DNA of 64,000 nucleotides. It comes from Cohnella terricola. GTDB lineage: Bacteria > Bacillota > Bacilli > Paenibacillales > Paenibacillaceae. The notes under the pieces are model-generated. The model searched no databases. It saw nothing but the letters and a program-made list of their open reading frames with translations, and was not told the DNA's origin. The DNA is taken from the NCBI RefSeq assembly GCF_007786475.1, contig NZ_VNJJ01000005.1, forward strand, positions 358,134-422,133. Reading direction: 5' to 3'. Within the stretch, counting starts at the first letter, position 1, and every line of letters begins with the position of its first letter. Made by a program: the position numbers and the translations under genes. This document shows, piece by piece, positions 36,253 through 46,077 of the stretch.

Positions 36253-37416
36253 ATGTACGCGACGCAAAAAATGCTGCTGCTCGGATCGGGAGAGCTCGGC
36301 AAAGAAGTGATCATCGAAGCGCAACGATTGGGGATCGAGACGATCGCCGTAGACCGTTACGAAGGAGCGCCCGCGATGCAAGTCGCCCATCGGAGCTACG
36401 TAATCGACATGCTGGATCGGCAAGCCTTGCGCGATATCGTCGAACGGGAGAAGCCCGATCTGATCGTGCCGGAGATCGAAGCGATCGCGACGGCCGAGTT
36501 GGAGAAGCTCGAAGAGGAAGGATTCCGCGTCATTCCGACCGCGCGTGCGGCCCGTCTGACGATGGATCGGGAGGGCATTCGCCGGCTCGCGGCGGAAACG
36601 CTCGGCTTGCCGACGGCTGCTTATCGGTTCGCGGACGATTTCGGGCAATTCGCGGAAGCCGCACGCGAGATGGGGTTTCCCTGCGTCGTGAAGCCGCTCA
36701 TGAGTTCGTCGGGCAAAGGGCAGAGCGTATGCCGATCGGAAGACGATTTGGAGCGCTGTTGGACGATTGCAATGGAAGGCGGCCGCGTTCAGCAGACGAG
36801 GGTCATCGTCGAGGAATTCATTACGTTCGAATCGGAGATTACGCTGCTGACCGTTCGCTCGGCGAGCGGCACGTCGTTCTGCGCTCCGATCGGCCATATT
36901 CAGAAGGACGGAGACTACATTGAATCGTGGCAGCCGCACGAGATGAGCCCGATTCAATTAGAAGAAGCCGAGAGAATCGCCAAAACGATTACGGACGAAC
37001 TGGGCGGAGCGGGTATTTTCGGCGTCGAGCTGTTTCTTGCGCCAAACAACAAAGTGTATTTCAGCGAAGTTTCGCCCCGTCCGCACGACACGGGATTGGT
37101 CACGCTGGTCAGCCAGAATTTGTCCGAATTCGCGCTTCACGTACGCGCGATCTTCGGATATCCGATACCCGAGATCGAGAACACTTCACCCGGAGCCAGT
37201 CGGCCGCTTAAAGCCGGCGAAGAGTTGGCGAACTACCGGATCGACGGCATCGCGGACGCGCTGTCCGTTCCGCGCACGCAGCTTCGCGCGTTCGGAAAGC
37301 CGGTGACGAAACCGGGACGCCGTATGGCGGTCGCGCTGTCTGCCGGCGATACCGTGGAGGAGGCTCGCATAAGAGCGAAGAAAGCATTGGATGCCTTGAG
37401 CGTACAGGAGATTTAA
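36253..37416 (+). CDS. purT: formate-dependent phosphoribosylglycinamide formyltransferase (GAR transformylase 2)
   Basis: A 387-residue ATP-grasp enzyme making formyl-GAR from GAR, formate and ATP in purine synthesis, independent of formyl-tetrahydrofolate. Seen: [20 protein letters not shown] nucleotide fold at the N-terminus, [17 protein letters not shown]-grasp loop, [16 protein letters not shown], and [14 protein letters not shown] metal-binding region. CGGGAGGAC precedes the ATG. It lies between the Ca2+ ATPase and dapF, where other Bacillota have yicC/yloC near remA. Confidence 0.95.
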   Translation: MYATQKMLLLGSGELGKEVIIEAQRLGIETIAVDRYEGAPAMQVAHRSYVIDMLDRQALRDIVEREKPDLIVPEIEAIATAELEKLEEEGFRVIPTARAARLTMDREGIRRLAAETLGLPTAAYRFADDFGQFAEAAREMGFPCVVKPLMSSSGKGQSVCRSEDDLERCWTIAMEGGRVQQTRVIVEEFITFESEITLLTVRSASGTSFCAPIGHIQKDGDYIESWQPHEMSPIQLEEAERIAKTITDELGGAGIFGVELFLAPNNKVYFSEVSPRPHDTGLVTLVSQNLSEFALHVRAIFGYPIPEIENTSPGASRPLKAGEELANYRIDGIADALSVPRTQLRAFGKPVTKPGRRMAVALSAGDTVEEARIRAKKALDALSVQEI

Positions 37417-37550
37417 TCGAGTTAGAATAGCGGAAAAGTGCAAACAATCGGGGAATTGCTGTATGCTCATCTCTCCAGCTGGCCGTTATGATTAAACGAA
37501 AAGAACGTTTAATTCATACCGCGCGGGTTATTCGGGGGAGGCTGGAGCAT

Positions 37551-38384
37551 ATGGAATTCACGAAAATGCACGGATTGGGCAACGACTTTATTATCGTTGC
37601 GGGCGAGCAGACTTTGCCGGACAATGCGTCAGAGATGGCTGTCAAATTATGCAACCGGTTCTTCGGCATCGGAGCCGACGGACTCGTCTATATTCTTCCA
37701 TCGGATAATGCGGATTTTCGAATGAGTATTATCAATTCCGACGGGTCCGAGGCGGAGCAATGCGGCAACGCGATACGCTGCGTCGCTAAATACGCGTATG
37801 ACAACGGCCTGACGGATCGCGAGACGATGACGATCGAAACGTTAGGCGCGGGAGTTCAATCTATACGGTTGACGATCGAAGACGGAAAAGCAGCGCTTGC
37901 GACCGTCGATATGGGGGCGCCGATCTTAAACGGTCTCGACGTGCCGACGACGATCGCCGAAAATCCGGTTCGCGGGCATATCGTCGAGGTGGACGGGCGC
38001 AAGTTCGAGTTTACCGCGGTTTCCATGGGTAATCCGCACTGCATCATCTACGTCGACGACGCGATCGGCTTCGACTTGGCGACATGGGGGCCGAAGCTGG
38101 AGAAGCATCCGTTGTTCCCGCGTAAGATCAACGTCGAATTCGCGACCGTGCGGTCGCGCGACCGGGTCGATATGCGGGTATGGGAACGCGGGGCGGGTCC
38201 GACGCTCGCCTGCGGAACGGGCGCATGCGCGACGCTCGTATCCTCCGTGCTGAACGGATTGACCGGGCGGCAAGCGACGATCTCGCTCGCCGGGGGCGAT
38301 CTGTTCGTCGAATGGAACGAGGAGAACGATCGAATCTATATGACGGGACCGGCCGCTTTCGTGTATTCCGGAGCTTTGGTCTAG
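37551..38384 (+). CDS. dapF: diaminopimelate epimerase
   Basis: A 277-residue enzyme converting LL- to meso-diaminopimelate, the cross-linking residue of peptidoglycan and the lysine precursor. Two-base PLP-independent racemase: the catalytic Cys residues are in EAEQCGNAIRC (about 75) and LACGTGACAT (about 222). It starts MEFTKMHGLGNDF, the family N-terminus, after GGGGGAGG; the open frame extends 21 codons upstream without similarity. A terminator separates it from the next gene. Confidence 0.96.
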   Translation: MEFTKMHGLGNDFIIVAGEQTLPDNASEMAVKLCNRFFGIGADGLVYILPSDNADFRMSIINSDGSEAEQCGNAIRCVAKYAYDNGLTDRETMTIETLGAGVQSIRLTIEDGKAALATVDMGAPILNGLDVPTTIAENPVRGHIVEVDGRKFEFTAVSMGNPHCIIYVDDAIGFDLATWGPKLEKHPLFPRKINVEFATVRSRDRVDMRVWERGAGPTLACGTGACATLVSSVLNGLTGRQATISLAGGDLFVEWNEENDRIYMTGPAAFVYSGALV

Positions 38385-38418
38385 GGTGCTCGATAACGAT
38401 TCGAAATGAAATTCCGTT

Positions 38419-38446
38419 CAACCCGATCGAAATTGGTCGGGTTTTT
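38419..38446 (+). terminator. dapF terminator
   Basis: AACCCGATC/GGTCGGGTT stem with AT-rich loop and T5. Confidence 0.78.
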
Positions 38447-38515
38447 CCATTTTCCCAGGAAGAAAATTATGCTACATTAAGAATACTTTATCTGTAGATG
38501 GGATGGGGAAGCTTC

Positions 38516-40396
38516 ATGAAACCGGATTTGCGCGCGGCGCTTAGCAATAGGCCTCTGGTCGGCGACGGCGCGATGGCCACCTATTTATATCAACTCGGAT
38601 TGCCCGTCGGGGTATCCTTCGAGGAATTCAACTTGCTGAAGCCCGACGTCATTGCGGAGGTGCATCGTCAGTATGCCGCCGCAGGCGCGGAGATTATCGA
38701 GACCAATACGTACTCGGCTCAGCATAATAAGTTGTCCAGGTACGGATTGGAGAAAAAGACGGAAGTGATCAACGCGGCGGGCGTGGCGATCGCACGCAAT
38801 GCCGTCGGACCCGAAGCGTACGTGGTTGGCTCAATCGGAGCCGTTCGCGGCGGCGCGGGGAAAAACATCCGCACGGCGACGGTCAAGCGCGATTTCGAGG
38901 AGCAGATCGGCGTCTTGTTGGCGTCGGGTGTGGACGGCTTGATTCTAGAGACTTTCTTCGACTTGGAAGAGTTGTCTTTGGCATTATCTATTATTCGCAA
39001 AAAAAGCGACATCGCCGTCATCTGCCAGTTTGCCGTCGAGGATCCGTCGAGAACGCGCGACGGCATTCCGTTGCCGGAAGCTTTCCGCAGGCTGAAAGCC
39101 GAAGGGGCCGACGTCATCGGGCTGAACTGCCGCAGCGGTCCCGCAGGCATTCTGCGCGCCCTCGAAACGATACCTAAGGATATCGGCTTGCCGCTTAGCG
39201 TATTCCCGAACGCCGGAATTCCCGATTACGTGGACGGACATGTCGTCTATTCGGCGACACCGGAATATTTCGGAGCTTCCGCGCTCCGTTTCGCGAACGC
39301 CGGCGCGCGTCTGATCGGGGGTTGCTGCGGGACGACGCCGGAGCATATCGCCGAGATTTCGAAAGCGCTGCGGGACTACATGCCGCCGGCGCAAGAGGAA
39401 GCAACGAAGGAGAGCGCGCATCCGGCAGTGGAAGTAGCGGTTGAACCGACCGCGGCTGAAGCTTTCGACGACGGAACTCCGGTCATTACAGAACCGAGCA
39501 TCGTTGATCTTGTTCGCGAACGCCATACCGTGATCGTAGAACTCGACCCTCCGCGCGATTTGGACATTCGGAAATTCATGGCGGGTGCTCAAGCGCTTAA
39601 AGACGCCAAAGCGGACGCGCTGACGATGGCGGACAACTCGCTCGCCGTCACGAGGATGAGCAACTTGGCGCTTGCCGCGCTGCTTAAGGAAAGAGTGGGT
39701 ATCCGACCGCTTGCCCATATCGCTTGCCGGGATCGGAACCTGATCGGAACGCAGTCCCATATGATGGGGTTCGATGCGCTCGGAATCGACCACGTGCTCG
39801 CGGTGACCGGAGATCCGGCCAAGTTCGGCGATTTGCCGGGATCGAGCTCGGTGTATGATCTGACTTCGTTCGAGATCATCCGCATGATCAAGCAATTGAA
39901 CGAAGGCATCGCTTTCTCGGGCAAACCGTTGAAACAGAAAGCGAAATTCGTCATCGGCGCGGCTTTTAACCCGAATGTCAAACATTTGGACAAAGCGATA
40001 CAACGGCTCGAACGCAAAATCGCGGCGGGCGCGGATTATATTATGACGCAGCCGGTGTACGATCCGGTGCTGATCGAGCGCATCGCGGACATGACCAAGC
40101 ATTTATCCATCCCGATTTTCCTCGGCATTTTCCCGCTAGCCAGCGGGCGCAACGCCGAGTACCTGCACAACGAAGTGCCGGGCATTCAGCTTTCCGACTC
40201 GGTTCTCGGGCGCATGAGCGGTCTAGAAGGAGGGGCTGGTCGCGCGGAGGGCGTGCGGATCGCGGAGGAGTTGCTTGACGTGGCGATGGAGCATTTTAAC
40301 GGCATTTATTTGATGACTCCGTTTTTGGCTTACGATATGACCGTTTCCTTAACCGAATACGTGAGATCGAAGAGCAAAACGACTTCCGGAGTTTGA
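38516..40396 (+). CDS. yitJ: bifunctional homocysteine S-methyltransferase / methylenetetrahydrofolate reductase
   Basis: 626 residues with two catalytic parts. Residues about 1-290 are a Zn-dependent homocysteine methyltransferase: DGAMATYLYQLG, the Zn Cys in GLNCRSG near 204, and GGCCGT near 268. A Glu/Ala-rich linker follows (about 295-325). Residues about 330-626 are a MetF-like flavoprotein reductase (VELDPPRDLDIRKF, MTQPVYDP). This corresponds to B. subtilis YitJ, which makes methyl-THF and methionine. In B. subtilis yitJ has an S-box riboswitch; I see none in the 130 bases upstream here. ATG at 38516 follows GGATGGGG. Confidence 0.93.
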   Translation: MKPDLRAALSNRPLVGDGAMATYLYQLGLPVGVSFEEFNLLKPDVIAEVHRQYAAAGAEIIETNTYSAQHNKLSRYGLEKKTEVINAAGVAIARNAVGPEAYVVGSIGAVRGGAGKNIRTATVKRDFEEQIGVLLASGVDGLILETFFDLEELSLALSIIRKKSDIAVICQFAVEDPSRTRDGIPLPEAFRRLKAEGADVIGLNCRSGPAGILRALETIPKDIGLPLSVFPNAGIPDYVDGHVVYSATPEYFGASALRFANAGARLIGGCCGTTPEHIAEISKALRDYMPPAQEEATKESAHPAVEVAVEPTAAEAFDDGTPVITEPSIVDLVRERHTVIVELDPPRDLDIRKFMAGAQALKDAKADALTMADNSLAVTRMSNLALAALLKERVGIRPLAHIACRDRNLIGTQSHMMGFDALGIDHVLAVTGDPAKFGDLPGSSSVYDLTSFEIIRMIKQLNEGIAFSGKPLKQKAKFVIGAAFNPNVKHLDKAIQRLERKIAAGADYIMTQPVYDPVLIERIADMTKHLSIPIFLGIFPLASGRNAEYLHNEVPGIQLSDSVLGRMSGLEGGAGRAEGVRIAEELLDVAMEHFNGIYLMTPFLAYDMTVSLTEYVRSKSKTTSGV

Positions 40397-40453
40397 CAAT
40401 TGGGAACGGATCTGCTATATCCCCTTGTCCCACTAAGGGATTTGAAGTACAAT
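40393..40453 (+). promoter_or_regulatory. two tandem promoters for remA-gmk-rpoZ
   Basis: First: TTGACA (40393-40398), 17 bases, TATATC (40416-40421), overlapping the yitJ stop. Second: TTGTCC (40425-40430), 17 bases, TACAAT (40448-40453). The remA leader would be about 140 bases. Confidence 0.65.
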
Positions 40454-40597
40454 AGAGCAATATATCGATAGATGTACAAAAATGGGCATTTTCGGGCCGA
40501 CAGTATGCGGAGAACCGCTTTCGGCAACAATGGAAGCGTAGTTCGGATACCGTTCATATGCTGTTTGGTAGGAATGACCGGGGGGAAAGTGCATACC

Positions 40598-40858
40598 ATG
40601 GCGATCAAGCTGATCAATATCGGATTTGGCAACATCGTTTCCGCGAATCGGATTATATCCATTGTCAGTCCGGAATCGGCTCCGATTAAAAGGATTATCC
40701 AAGAGGCGCGCGACCGGCATATGCTGATCGACGCGACTTACGGCCGCCGAACGCGCGCGGTCATCATAACGGACAGCGATCACGTGATCCTATCGGCCGT
40801 CCAGCCGGAAACGGTTGCGCACCGGTTGTCTACCAAAGACGACGAACACGATGAATGA
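40598..40858 (+). CDS. remA: extracellular matrix regulator RemA
   Basis: An 86-residue DNA-binding protein almost identical to B. subtilis RemA (YlzA): [51 protein letters not shown]. RemA oligomerises into rings, binds repeated promoter sites and activates biofilm matrix and osmoprotection genes. ATG at 40598 is preceded by GGGGGAAAG eight bases upstream; upstream open frame is not conserved. It heads the operon with gmk and rpoZ as in B. subtilis, but without yicC/yloC in front. Confidence 0.96.
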   Translation: MAIKLINIGFGNIVSANRIISIVSPESAPIKRIIQEARDRHMLIDATYGRRTRAVIITDSDHVILSAVQPETVAHRLSTKDDEHDE

Positions 40859-40871
40859 ATTGGGGAACACC

Positions 40872-41507
40872 ATGAGCAGAGGCATTTTATTCGTATTATC
40901 CGGTCCTTCCGGCGTAGGCAAAGGCACGGTATGCTCCGCGTTGCGCGGAAATAGTCCCGAGTTGGTATATTCCGTCTCGGCGACGACGCGATCGCCGCGT
41001 GATGGCGAGCAGGAAGGCGTCAACTATTTTTTCAAGTCACGCGAGCAATTTCTCCATATGATTGAGACGGACGCGCTCCTCGAGCACGCAGAGTATGTCG
41101 GTAATTTTTACGGCACGCCGCGTGATTTCGTGGAGAAGACGCTGTCCGAAGGCAAAGATATCATTCTGGAGATCGAAGTGCAGGGAGCTATCAAAGTGAG
41201 AGAGAAGTTCGCCGAAGGCGTCTTTATTTTCCTCATGCCTCCTTCCCTGAATGAATTGAAGCAGCGGATTGTGGGCAGAGGAACGGAGACCCAGGCAACG
41301 ATCGACCACCGGCTTTCGGTCGCGGCGGAAGAGATGAATCTTCTGCATCATTACGACTACGCTGTCGTGAACGACGAGATCGAACATGCCTGCAGCCGAA
41401 TTTCCGCCATCATCACGGCAGAGCACTGCAAGCGGGAAAGATTTCTCGGCGAGCTGTTCCAGCAGTTCGAAACGGCAAGTGTCGCTGATAACGTTCTGAA
41501 GAGGTGA
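40872..41507 (+). CDS. gmk: guanylate kinase
   Basis: A 211-residue enzyme phosphorylating GMP to GDP with ATP. P-loop [11 protein letters not shown] near residue 10; GMP-binding [19 protein letters not shown]; lid region [17 protein letters not shown] at 40872 after TTGGGGAA; an in-frame ATG at 40851 overlaps the end of remA and is less likely. It ends six bases before rpoZ. Confidence 0.96.
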   Translation: MSRGILFVLSGPSGVGKGTVCSALRGNSPELVYSVSATTRSPRDGEQEGVNYFFKSREQFLHMIETDALLEHAEYVGNFYGTPRDFVEKTLSEGKDIILEIEVQGAIKVREKFAEGVFIFLMPPSLNELKQRIVGRGTETQATIDHRLSVAAEEMNLLHHYDYAVVNDEIEHACSRISAIITAEHCKRERFLGELFQQFETASVADNVLKR

Positions 41508-41513
41508 ACATTA

Positions 41514-41732
41514 ATGTTATATCCATCCATTGACGAGTTGGTAAAGAAAGTGGACAGCAAATACACTTTGGTTGTAGCTGCTTCCAAGCGGGCACGGGGA
41601 TTGCGCGAAGGCGTGATGTGCAATCTCGGAGCGCCTAAGTCCCATAAGCAAGTAGGGATCGCGTTAGAGGAAATCTACCAGGACGCGATTAAGGTCGAAC
41701 ATCTGAAACCGAACCTCGAGGGCGCGGAATAG
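41514..41732 (+). CDS. rpoZ: RNA polymerase omega subunit
   Basis: A 72-residue omega subunit, beginning MLYPSIDELVKKVDSKYTLV with AASKRARGLREG, the conserved core that wraps the beta' C-terminus and helps core assembly. AAGAGGTG precedes the ATG. The next gene, coaBC, is separated by 100 bases that contain a terminator-like hairpin. Confidence 0.95.
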   Translation: MLYPSIDELVKKVDSKYTLVVAASKRARGLREGVMCNLGAPKSHKQVGIALEEIYQDAIKVEHLKPNLEGAE

Positions 41733-41767
41733 ATTTGCAGAACCGGATATGATTTTCGGAGAGAAAG

Positions 41768-41793
41768 ACAACCCAAGCGGTTGTTTTTTTTCT
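41768..41793 (+). terminator. terminator or attenuator between rpoZ and coaBC
   Basis: ACAACC-CAAGC-GGTTGT hairpin followed by eight T's. No separate promoter for coaBC was recognised, so it may attenuate read-through rather than end the operon. Confidence 0.65.
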
Positions 41794-41832
41794 ACGAACG
41801 GACTATTTTCCAAGCATTCGGGAGGGGAAGCC

Positions 41833-43062
41833 ATGAGCGGGATTTTAACGGGGAAAACGATACTGCTCGGAGTGACAGGGGGGATCGCGGCCTATAAAGC
41901 GGCGACGTTGTGCAGCAGGCTGGTCGGCCTCGGCGCGACGGTCAGAGTCATGATGACGGAAGGAGCGACGAAGTTCATTACGCCTCTGACGCTGCAGACG
42001 CTTACGCGACATCCTGTTGCGACGGACGTCTTCGACGAGCGCGACGCATCGATCGTCCAGCATATCGACTGGGCCGATTCCGCCGACCTGGCGGTTGTCG
42101 CTCCTGCAACGGCGAACATGATAGCAAAGCTTGCGAACGGCTTAGCAGACGATATGCTGAGCACGACACTCCTTGCGACGACGGCTCCACTCTTGATCGC
42201 TCCAGCCATGAACGTCCATATGTGGGAGCATCCAGCGGTCGTCGACAACGTGAACAGGCTAGCATCGCGCGGCGCGACGTTCGTGGAACCGGGGACGGGG
42301 CAACTGGCATGCGGTTATGTCGGCAAAGGTCGACTGGCGGAGCCAGACGAGATCGTGGATGCCGTCGTGGCGATGCTTACCGCGCCAAAACCGCTAGCGG
42401 GTCAACGCGTGCTCGTGACGGCGGGGGGGACGGTCGAGAGAATCGATCCCGTCCGTTATATCACTAACGATTCGTCGGGAAAAATGGGCTTCGCGATTGC
42501 GGAAGCCGCCAGGGATCGCGGCGCAGAGGTTACGCTCGTCTGCGGAAGGACGGAGACGACTGCGCCTAACGGTATTCGTGTCGTGAAGGCGGAATCCGCC
42601 GCGGAAATGCACGAGGCCGTTATGGAACGGCTTGCTGCGACGGATATCGTCTTCAAGGCGGCCGCCGTAGCCGATTACCGGCCATTGCATCGGGCAACCC
42701 AGAAAATGAAAAAGACGACGGACCAGTTATCGCTGGAGCTTGTCCGGAATCCGGATATTTTACAGGCGATCGGGGAATGGAAAGAGACGAACGGGGGCAA
42801 GCCGTTCGTCGTCGGCTTCGCTGCGGAAACAACAGACGTGGAGAAGCATGCCCTGGACAAGCTGAACCGTAAAAAATGCGACCTAATCGTCGCGAACAAC
42901 GTTGCGGAAGCAGGCGCGGGATTCGGCTCGGAGACGAACATCGTCAGCGTGTATGGACAGGGCGGACTTGTCGAGCACGTTCCTCAGATGACGAAGAGAG
43001 CGGTCGCCGAACGATTGCTCGATATCGTCCAGGCCGACGTGAAAGGAACAGTCAAGCGATGA
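41833..43062 (+). CDS. coaBC: bifunctional phosphopantothenoylcysteine decarboxylase / synthetase
   Basis: 409 residues, two steps of coenzyme A synthesis. CoaC part (about 1-180): FMN-binding fold with GVTGGIAAYKA, active-site APAMNVHMWEHP (Asn) and the flexible GTGQLACGYVGKGRL flap (Cys). CoaB part (about 190-409): VLVTAGGTVERIDPVRYITNDSSG joined to KAAAVADYRP and the Lys-rich KMKK. ATG at 41833 follows GGGAGGGGA. Its TGA overlaps the priA ATG by four bases. Confidence 0.95.
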   Translation: MSGILTGKTILLGVTGGIAAYKAATLCSRLVGLGATVRVMMTEGATKFITPLTLQTLTRHPVATDVFDERDASIVQHIDWADSADLAVVAPATANMIAKLANGLADDMLSTTLLATTAPLLIAPAMNVHMWEHPAVVDNVNRLASRGATFVEPGTGQLACGYVGKGRLAEPDEIVDAVVAMLTAPKPLAGQRVLVTAGGTVERIDPVRYITNDSSGKMGFAIAEAARDRGAEVTLVCGRTETTAPNGIRVVKAESAAEMHEAVMERLAATDIVFKAAAVADYRPLHRATQKMKKTTDQLSLELVRNPDILQAIGEWKETNGGKPFVVGFAAETTDVEKHALDKLNRKKCDLIVANNVAEAGAGFGSETNIVSVYGQGGLVEHVPQMTKRAVAERLLDIVQADVKGTVKR

Positions 43063-45554
43063 CGGTAGCTAGAGTAATCGTGGACGTACCGAGTCGGGAC
43101 ACCGACCGGCCGTTCGACTATCTCATCCCTGATCGGCTGGCCGGCTGGGTAGAGGTCGGCAGCCGAGTCGCTGTCCCGTTTGGTCCCCGCACGCTCCAGG
43201 GGATCGTGACCGGCATCGCGGAAGACGCGGATGTCGCATACGCGAAGCTGAAACCGCTGGAGGACGTGCTCGACGCGCTTCCCCCGTTATCGCCGGAGCT
43301 TGTCGAACTGGCGGAGTGGATCAGCCGAAGATGGCTGTGCCCGCTAACGGTCGCTCTTCAAGCGATGCTGCCCGCTGCGCTGAAGGGGCGTTCCGAGAAA
43401 TACGTGTTCCCTGCGTTTGGCGCCGAGTGGCTGGAGGAAGAGATTGTCCGAAGCGGCGGTCTGTTGGACGCTCTTCGCAAGGGTAAGCCGCTTAAGCTTG
43501 CCGCTCTGCTAAAGCAGTATCCCAATCAAGGGCTTTCGATCAAGCGATGGCTGAGGGAAGGAAAGCTCGAAGAACGGCAGCGGGTAGAAAACCAAGTGTC
43601 CGTCAAAACGGTATTAACGGTATTCCCGCAGCCGACGGGGGAATTGCTGCAAGCGCTCGAAAAGGTGCCGGCCAGGGCGAGTAAACAGCGCGAAACGCTT
43701 CGTTACTTGGCCGAGCACAACGAAGCGATCCCGGCAGTGAAGCTGGCGGAAGCCGTCGGGACGACTACGACCGCGATCCGGACGCTCGAAGAGCGCGGGT
43801 GGGTCGAGATTCGCCCGGTAACGGAGGATCGCGATCCGTACGCGGATCGCGATTTTCCGTCTACGACGCCGATGAAGCTGACGCCGGGACAAGCCGAGGC
43901 GTTAACGCCGATCCAATCGGCTATGGCGAACGGGGAAAGCCGGACATTCCTGCTTCATGGCGTTACGGGGAGCGGCAAAACGGAAATTTATTTGCAGGCG
44001 ATCCAACGGTGCTTAGAATCCGGGCGCGAGGCGATCGTGCTCGTGCCGGAGATCGCGCTTACGCCGCAGATGGTCGAACGGTTCAAAAGCCGATTCGGGG
44101 CTAGCGTAGCGGTGCTGCACAGCCGGCTGTCCCATGGGGAGCGTTACGACGAGTGGCGCAAAATTCGCGAAGGACGCGCCCGGGTGGCTGTCGGCGCCCG
44201 TTCGGCTATTTTTGCGCCTTTTACGAAAATCGGACTTATCGTGATCGATGAAGAGCACGAAACATCATATAAGCAAGAGGAAAGCCCGAAATACCACGCG
44301 CGCGACGTTGCCGTCGAGCGCGCTCGGCTTCACGGGGCGGTCGTCGTATTGGGCTCCGCGACTCCGGCTCTGGAAACGTACGATTCCGCCGTATACGGAG
44401 GGCGCGATCAGGGCGGGGAAGCGGCAACTTATATCGTAATGCCGGACAGGGTAGCGAACCGTCCGCTTCCGCGAGTCCATATCGTCGATATGCGCGAAGA
44501 GCTGAAGCTCGGCAATCGCGCCATGTTCAGCCGGATGCTGGCGGACGCGATTCGGGATCGGCTGGCCAAGCGCGAGCAAATGGTGCTGCTGCTTAATCGA
44601 AGAGGTTATGCAACGTTCGTCATGTGCCGGTCATGCGGACATACGGCGGCTTGTCCGCATTGCGAGATTTCTTTGACCTATCATCGCGGTTCGCAAAATC
44701 TGCGCTGCCATTATTGCGGGTATTCGGAGGCAGAGCCTAAGACGTGCCCTAGCTGCGAAAGCCCGCATATCCGCTTCTTCGGAACGGGGACGCAGAAAGT
44801 AGAAGAAGCGCTGGCCGCGACGTTCCCGGGCATCCGCGTGATCCGGATGGACGTTGACACGACGACGGAGAAAGGCTCTCACGAGCGGTGGCTCACGGAA
44901 TTCCGCGAGCGCCGCGCCGACGTTCTGCTCGGCACCCAGATGGTCGCCAAAGGATTGGACTTTCCGTACGTCACGCTAGTCGGCGTGCTGGCGGCGGATG
45001 CGGCGCTTAGATTGCCGGATTTTCGGGCTTCGGAGCGCACATTCCAGCTGTTGACGCAGGTGGCGGGCCGGGCCGGGCGTCACGAGCTCCCGGGCGAAGT
45101 CGTGATCCAGACTTACGACCCCGAGCACGAGTCGATTACCTCAGTGCAAGGCCACGATTACATCGGTTTCGCGGAGCGGGCGCTCGTCTTGCGTAAGCAG
45201 CTCGGTTATCCGCCTTACGGCCGACTCATCTGCGTGACGTTCTCGCACGAATCGGTGCCGATGCTGCTGTCGGTCGGGGCGCAATTCGCTTCCGGCTTAA
45301 AAGGAAGGGCCGCTTCTCTTGGAATACGCCATGACTTTGACGCGGCCGGGTCGTCGGCGATGGAGGTGCTCGGACCGGTATCTTCCCCGATCGCCCGATT
45401 GAAAGATCGCTACCGGTTTCAATGTATGGTAAAATATCGGGGAGACATGGATGCGAGCGCGCTCGTAGCGGAAACGCTCGCGGATATGGGAGAAGCGGTC
45501 AAGCGCAGCGGCGTGCAGGTCAGCGTCGACGTGGATCCGCAAATGATGCTTTAA
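43059..45554 (+). CDS. priA: primosomal replication restart helicase PriA
   Basis: 831 residues. PriA recognises stalled or D-loop forks and reloads the replicative helicase. N-terminal DNA-binding domain starts VDVPSRDTDRPFDYLIP. Walker A GVTGSGKTE near 302, DEEH motif near 395 (IDEEHETSYKQEE), two Zn-binding clusters near 525-570 (CRSCGHTAACPHC, CHYCGYSE, TCPSC) and QVAGRAGRHELPGEV as motif VI. ATG at 43059 lies within the coaBC stop (ATGA), so translation is coupled. Confidence 0.96.
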   Translation: MTVARVIVDVPSRDTDRPFDYLIPDRLAGWVEVGSRVAVPFGPRTLQGIVTGIAEDADVAYAKLKPLEDVLDALPPLSPELVELAEWISRRWLCPLTVALQAMLPAALKGRSEKYVFPAFGAEWLEEEIVRSGGLLDALRKGKPLKLAALLKQYPNQGLSIKRWLREGKLEERQRVENQVSVKTVLTVFPQPTGELLQALEKVPARASKQRETLRYLAEHNEAIPAVKLAEAVGTTTTAIRTLEERGWVEIRPVTEDRDPYADRDFPSTTPMKLTPGQAEALTPIQSAMANGESRTFLLHGVTGSGKTEIYLQAIQRCLESGREAIVLVPEIALTPQMVERFKSRFGASVAVLHSRLSHGERYDEWRKIREGRARVAVGARSAIFAPFTKIGLIVIDEEHETSYKQEESPKYHARDVAVERARLHGAVVVLGSATPALETYDSAVYGGRDQGGEAATYIVMPDRVANRPLPRVHIVDMREELKLGNRAMFSRMLADAIRDRLAKREQMVLLLNRRGYATFVMCRSCGHTAACPHCEISLTYHRGSQNLRCHYCGYSEAEPKTCPSCESPHIRFFGTGTQKVEEALAATFPGIRVIRMDVDTTTEKGSHERWLTEFRERRADVLLGTQMVAKGLDFPYVTLVGVLAADAALRLPDFRASERTFQLLTQVAGRAGRHELPGEVVIQTYDPEHESITSVQGHDYIGFAERALVLRKQLGYPPYGRLICVTFSHESVPMLLSVGAQFASGLKGRAASLGIRHDFDAAGSSAMEVLGPVSSPIARLKDRYRFQCMVKYRGDMDASALVAETLADMGEAVKRSGVQVSVDVDPQMML

Positions 45555-45584
45555 ACCTTTGTAACGAAAAGGAAGGATGCCGTT

Positions 45585-46076
45585 ATGACCATTCGATTAA
45601 TCGTGAAACACCCGGATCCCGTGCTCCGCGAAAGAGCGCAGGAAGTGACGAAGTTCAATGCCAACCTGCACAAATTGCTGGACGACATGGCGGATACGAT
45701 GTACGACGCCGACGGAGTCGGCTTGGCTGCGCCTCAGGTCGGCGTATTGAAGCGCGTCATTGTCGTCGACGTGGGGGATGAACACGAGCTCATCGAGATG
45801 GTGAATCCCGAGATCGTTGTCTCGGAAGGCGAGCAGCTCGGACCCGAAGGCTGCCTCAGCATTCCGGGACTTCAGGGAGACGTTCGCAGGGCGAACCGAA
45901 TCTTGATCCGGGGACAGGACCGCAACGGCAAGCCGATTCAATATGAGAGCACGGAGTTCCTGTCCAGAGCGTTCCAGCACGAGGTCGATCATTTGAACGG
46001 CGTACTGTTCATCGATTCGGCGGAATCCGTATACGAAGCTCGCAAACCAGAGGAACTGGAGCAGGATGGAGATTAG
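45585..46076 (+). CDS. def: peptide deformylase
   Basis: A 163-residue metalloenzyme removing the formyl group from nascent N-termini. Motif 1 GVGLAAPQVG, motif 2 EGCLSIPG (metal Cys) and motif 3 QHEVDHLNG (metal His residues and catalytic Glu) are all intact. It ends one base before fmt begins, pairing removal with addition of the formyl group, as in most bacteria. Confidence 0.97.
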   Translation: MTIRLIVKHPDPVLRERAQEVTKFNANLHKLLDDMADTMYDADGVGLAAPQVGVLKRVIVVDVGDEHELIEMVNPEIVVSEGEQLGPEGCLSIPGLQGDVRRANRILIRGQDRNGKPIQYESTEFLSRAFQHEVDHLNGVLFIDSAESVYEARKPEELEQDGD

Positions 46077-46077
46077 C

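Noticed and set aside
38385..38515. S-box (SAM) riboswitch before yitJ
   Set aside because: Only a dapF terminator and AT-rich sequence are present; none of the conserved S-box segments is seen.
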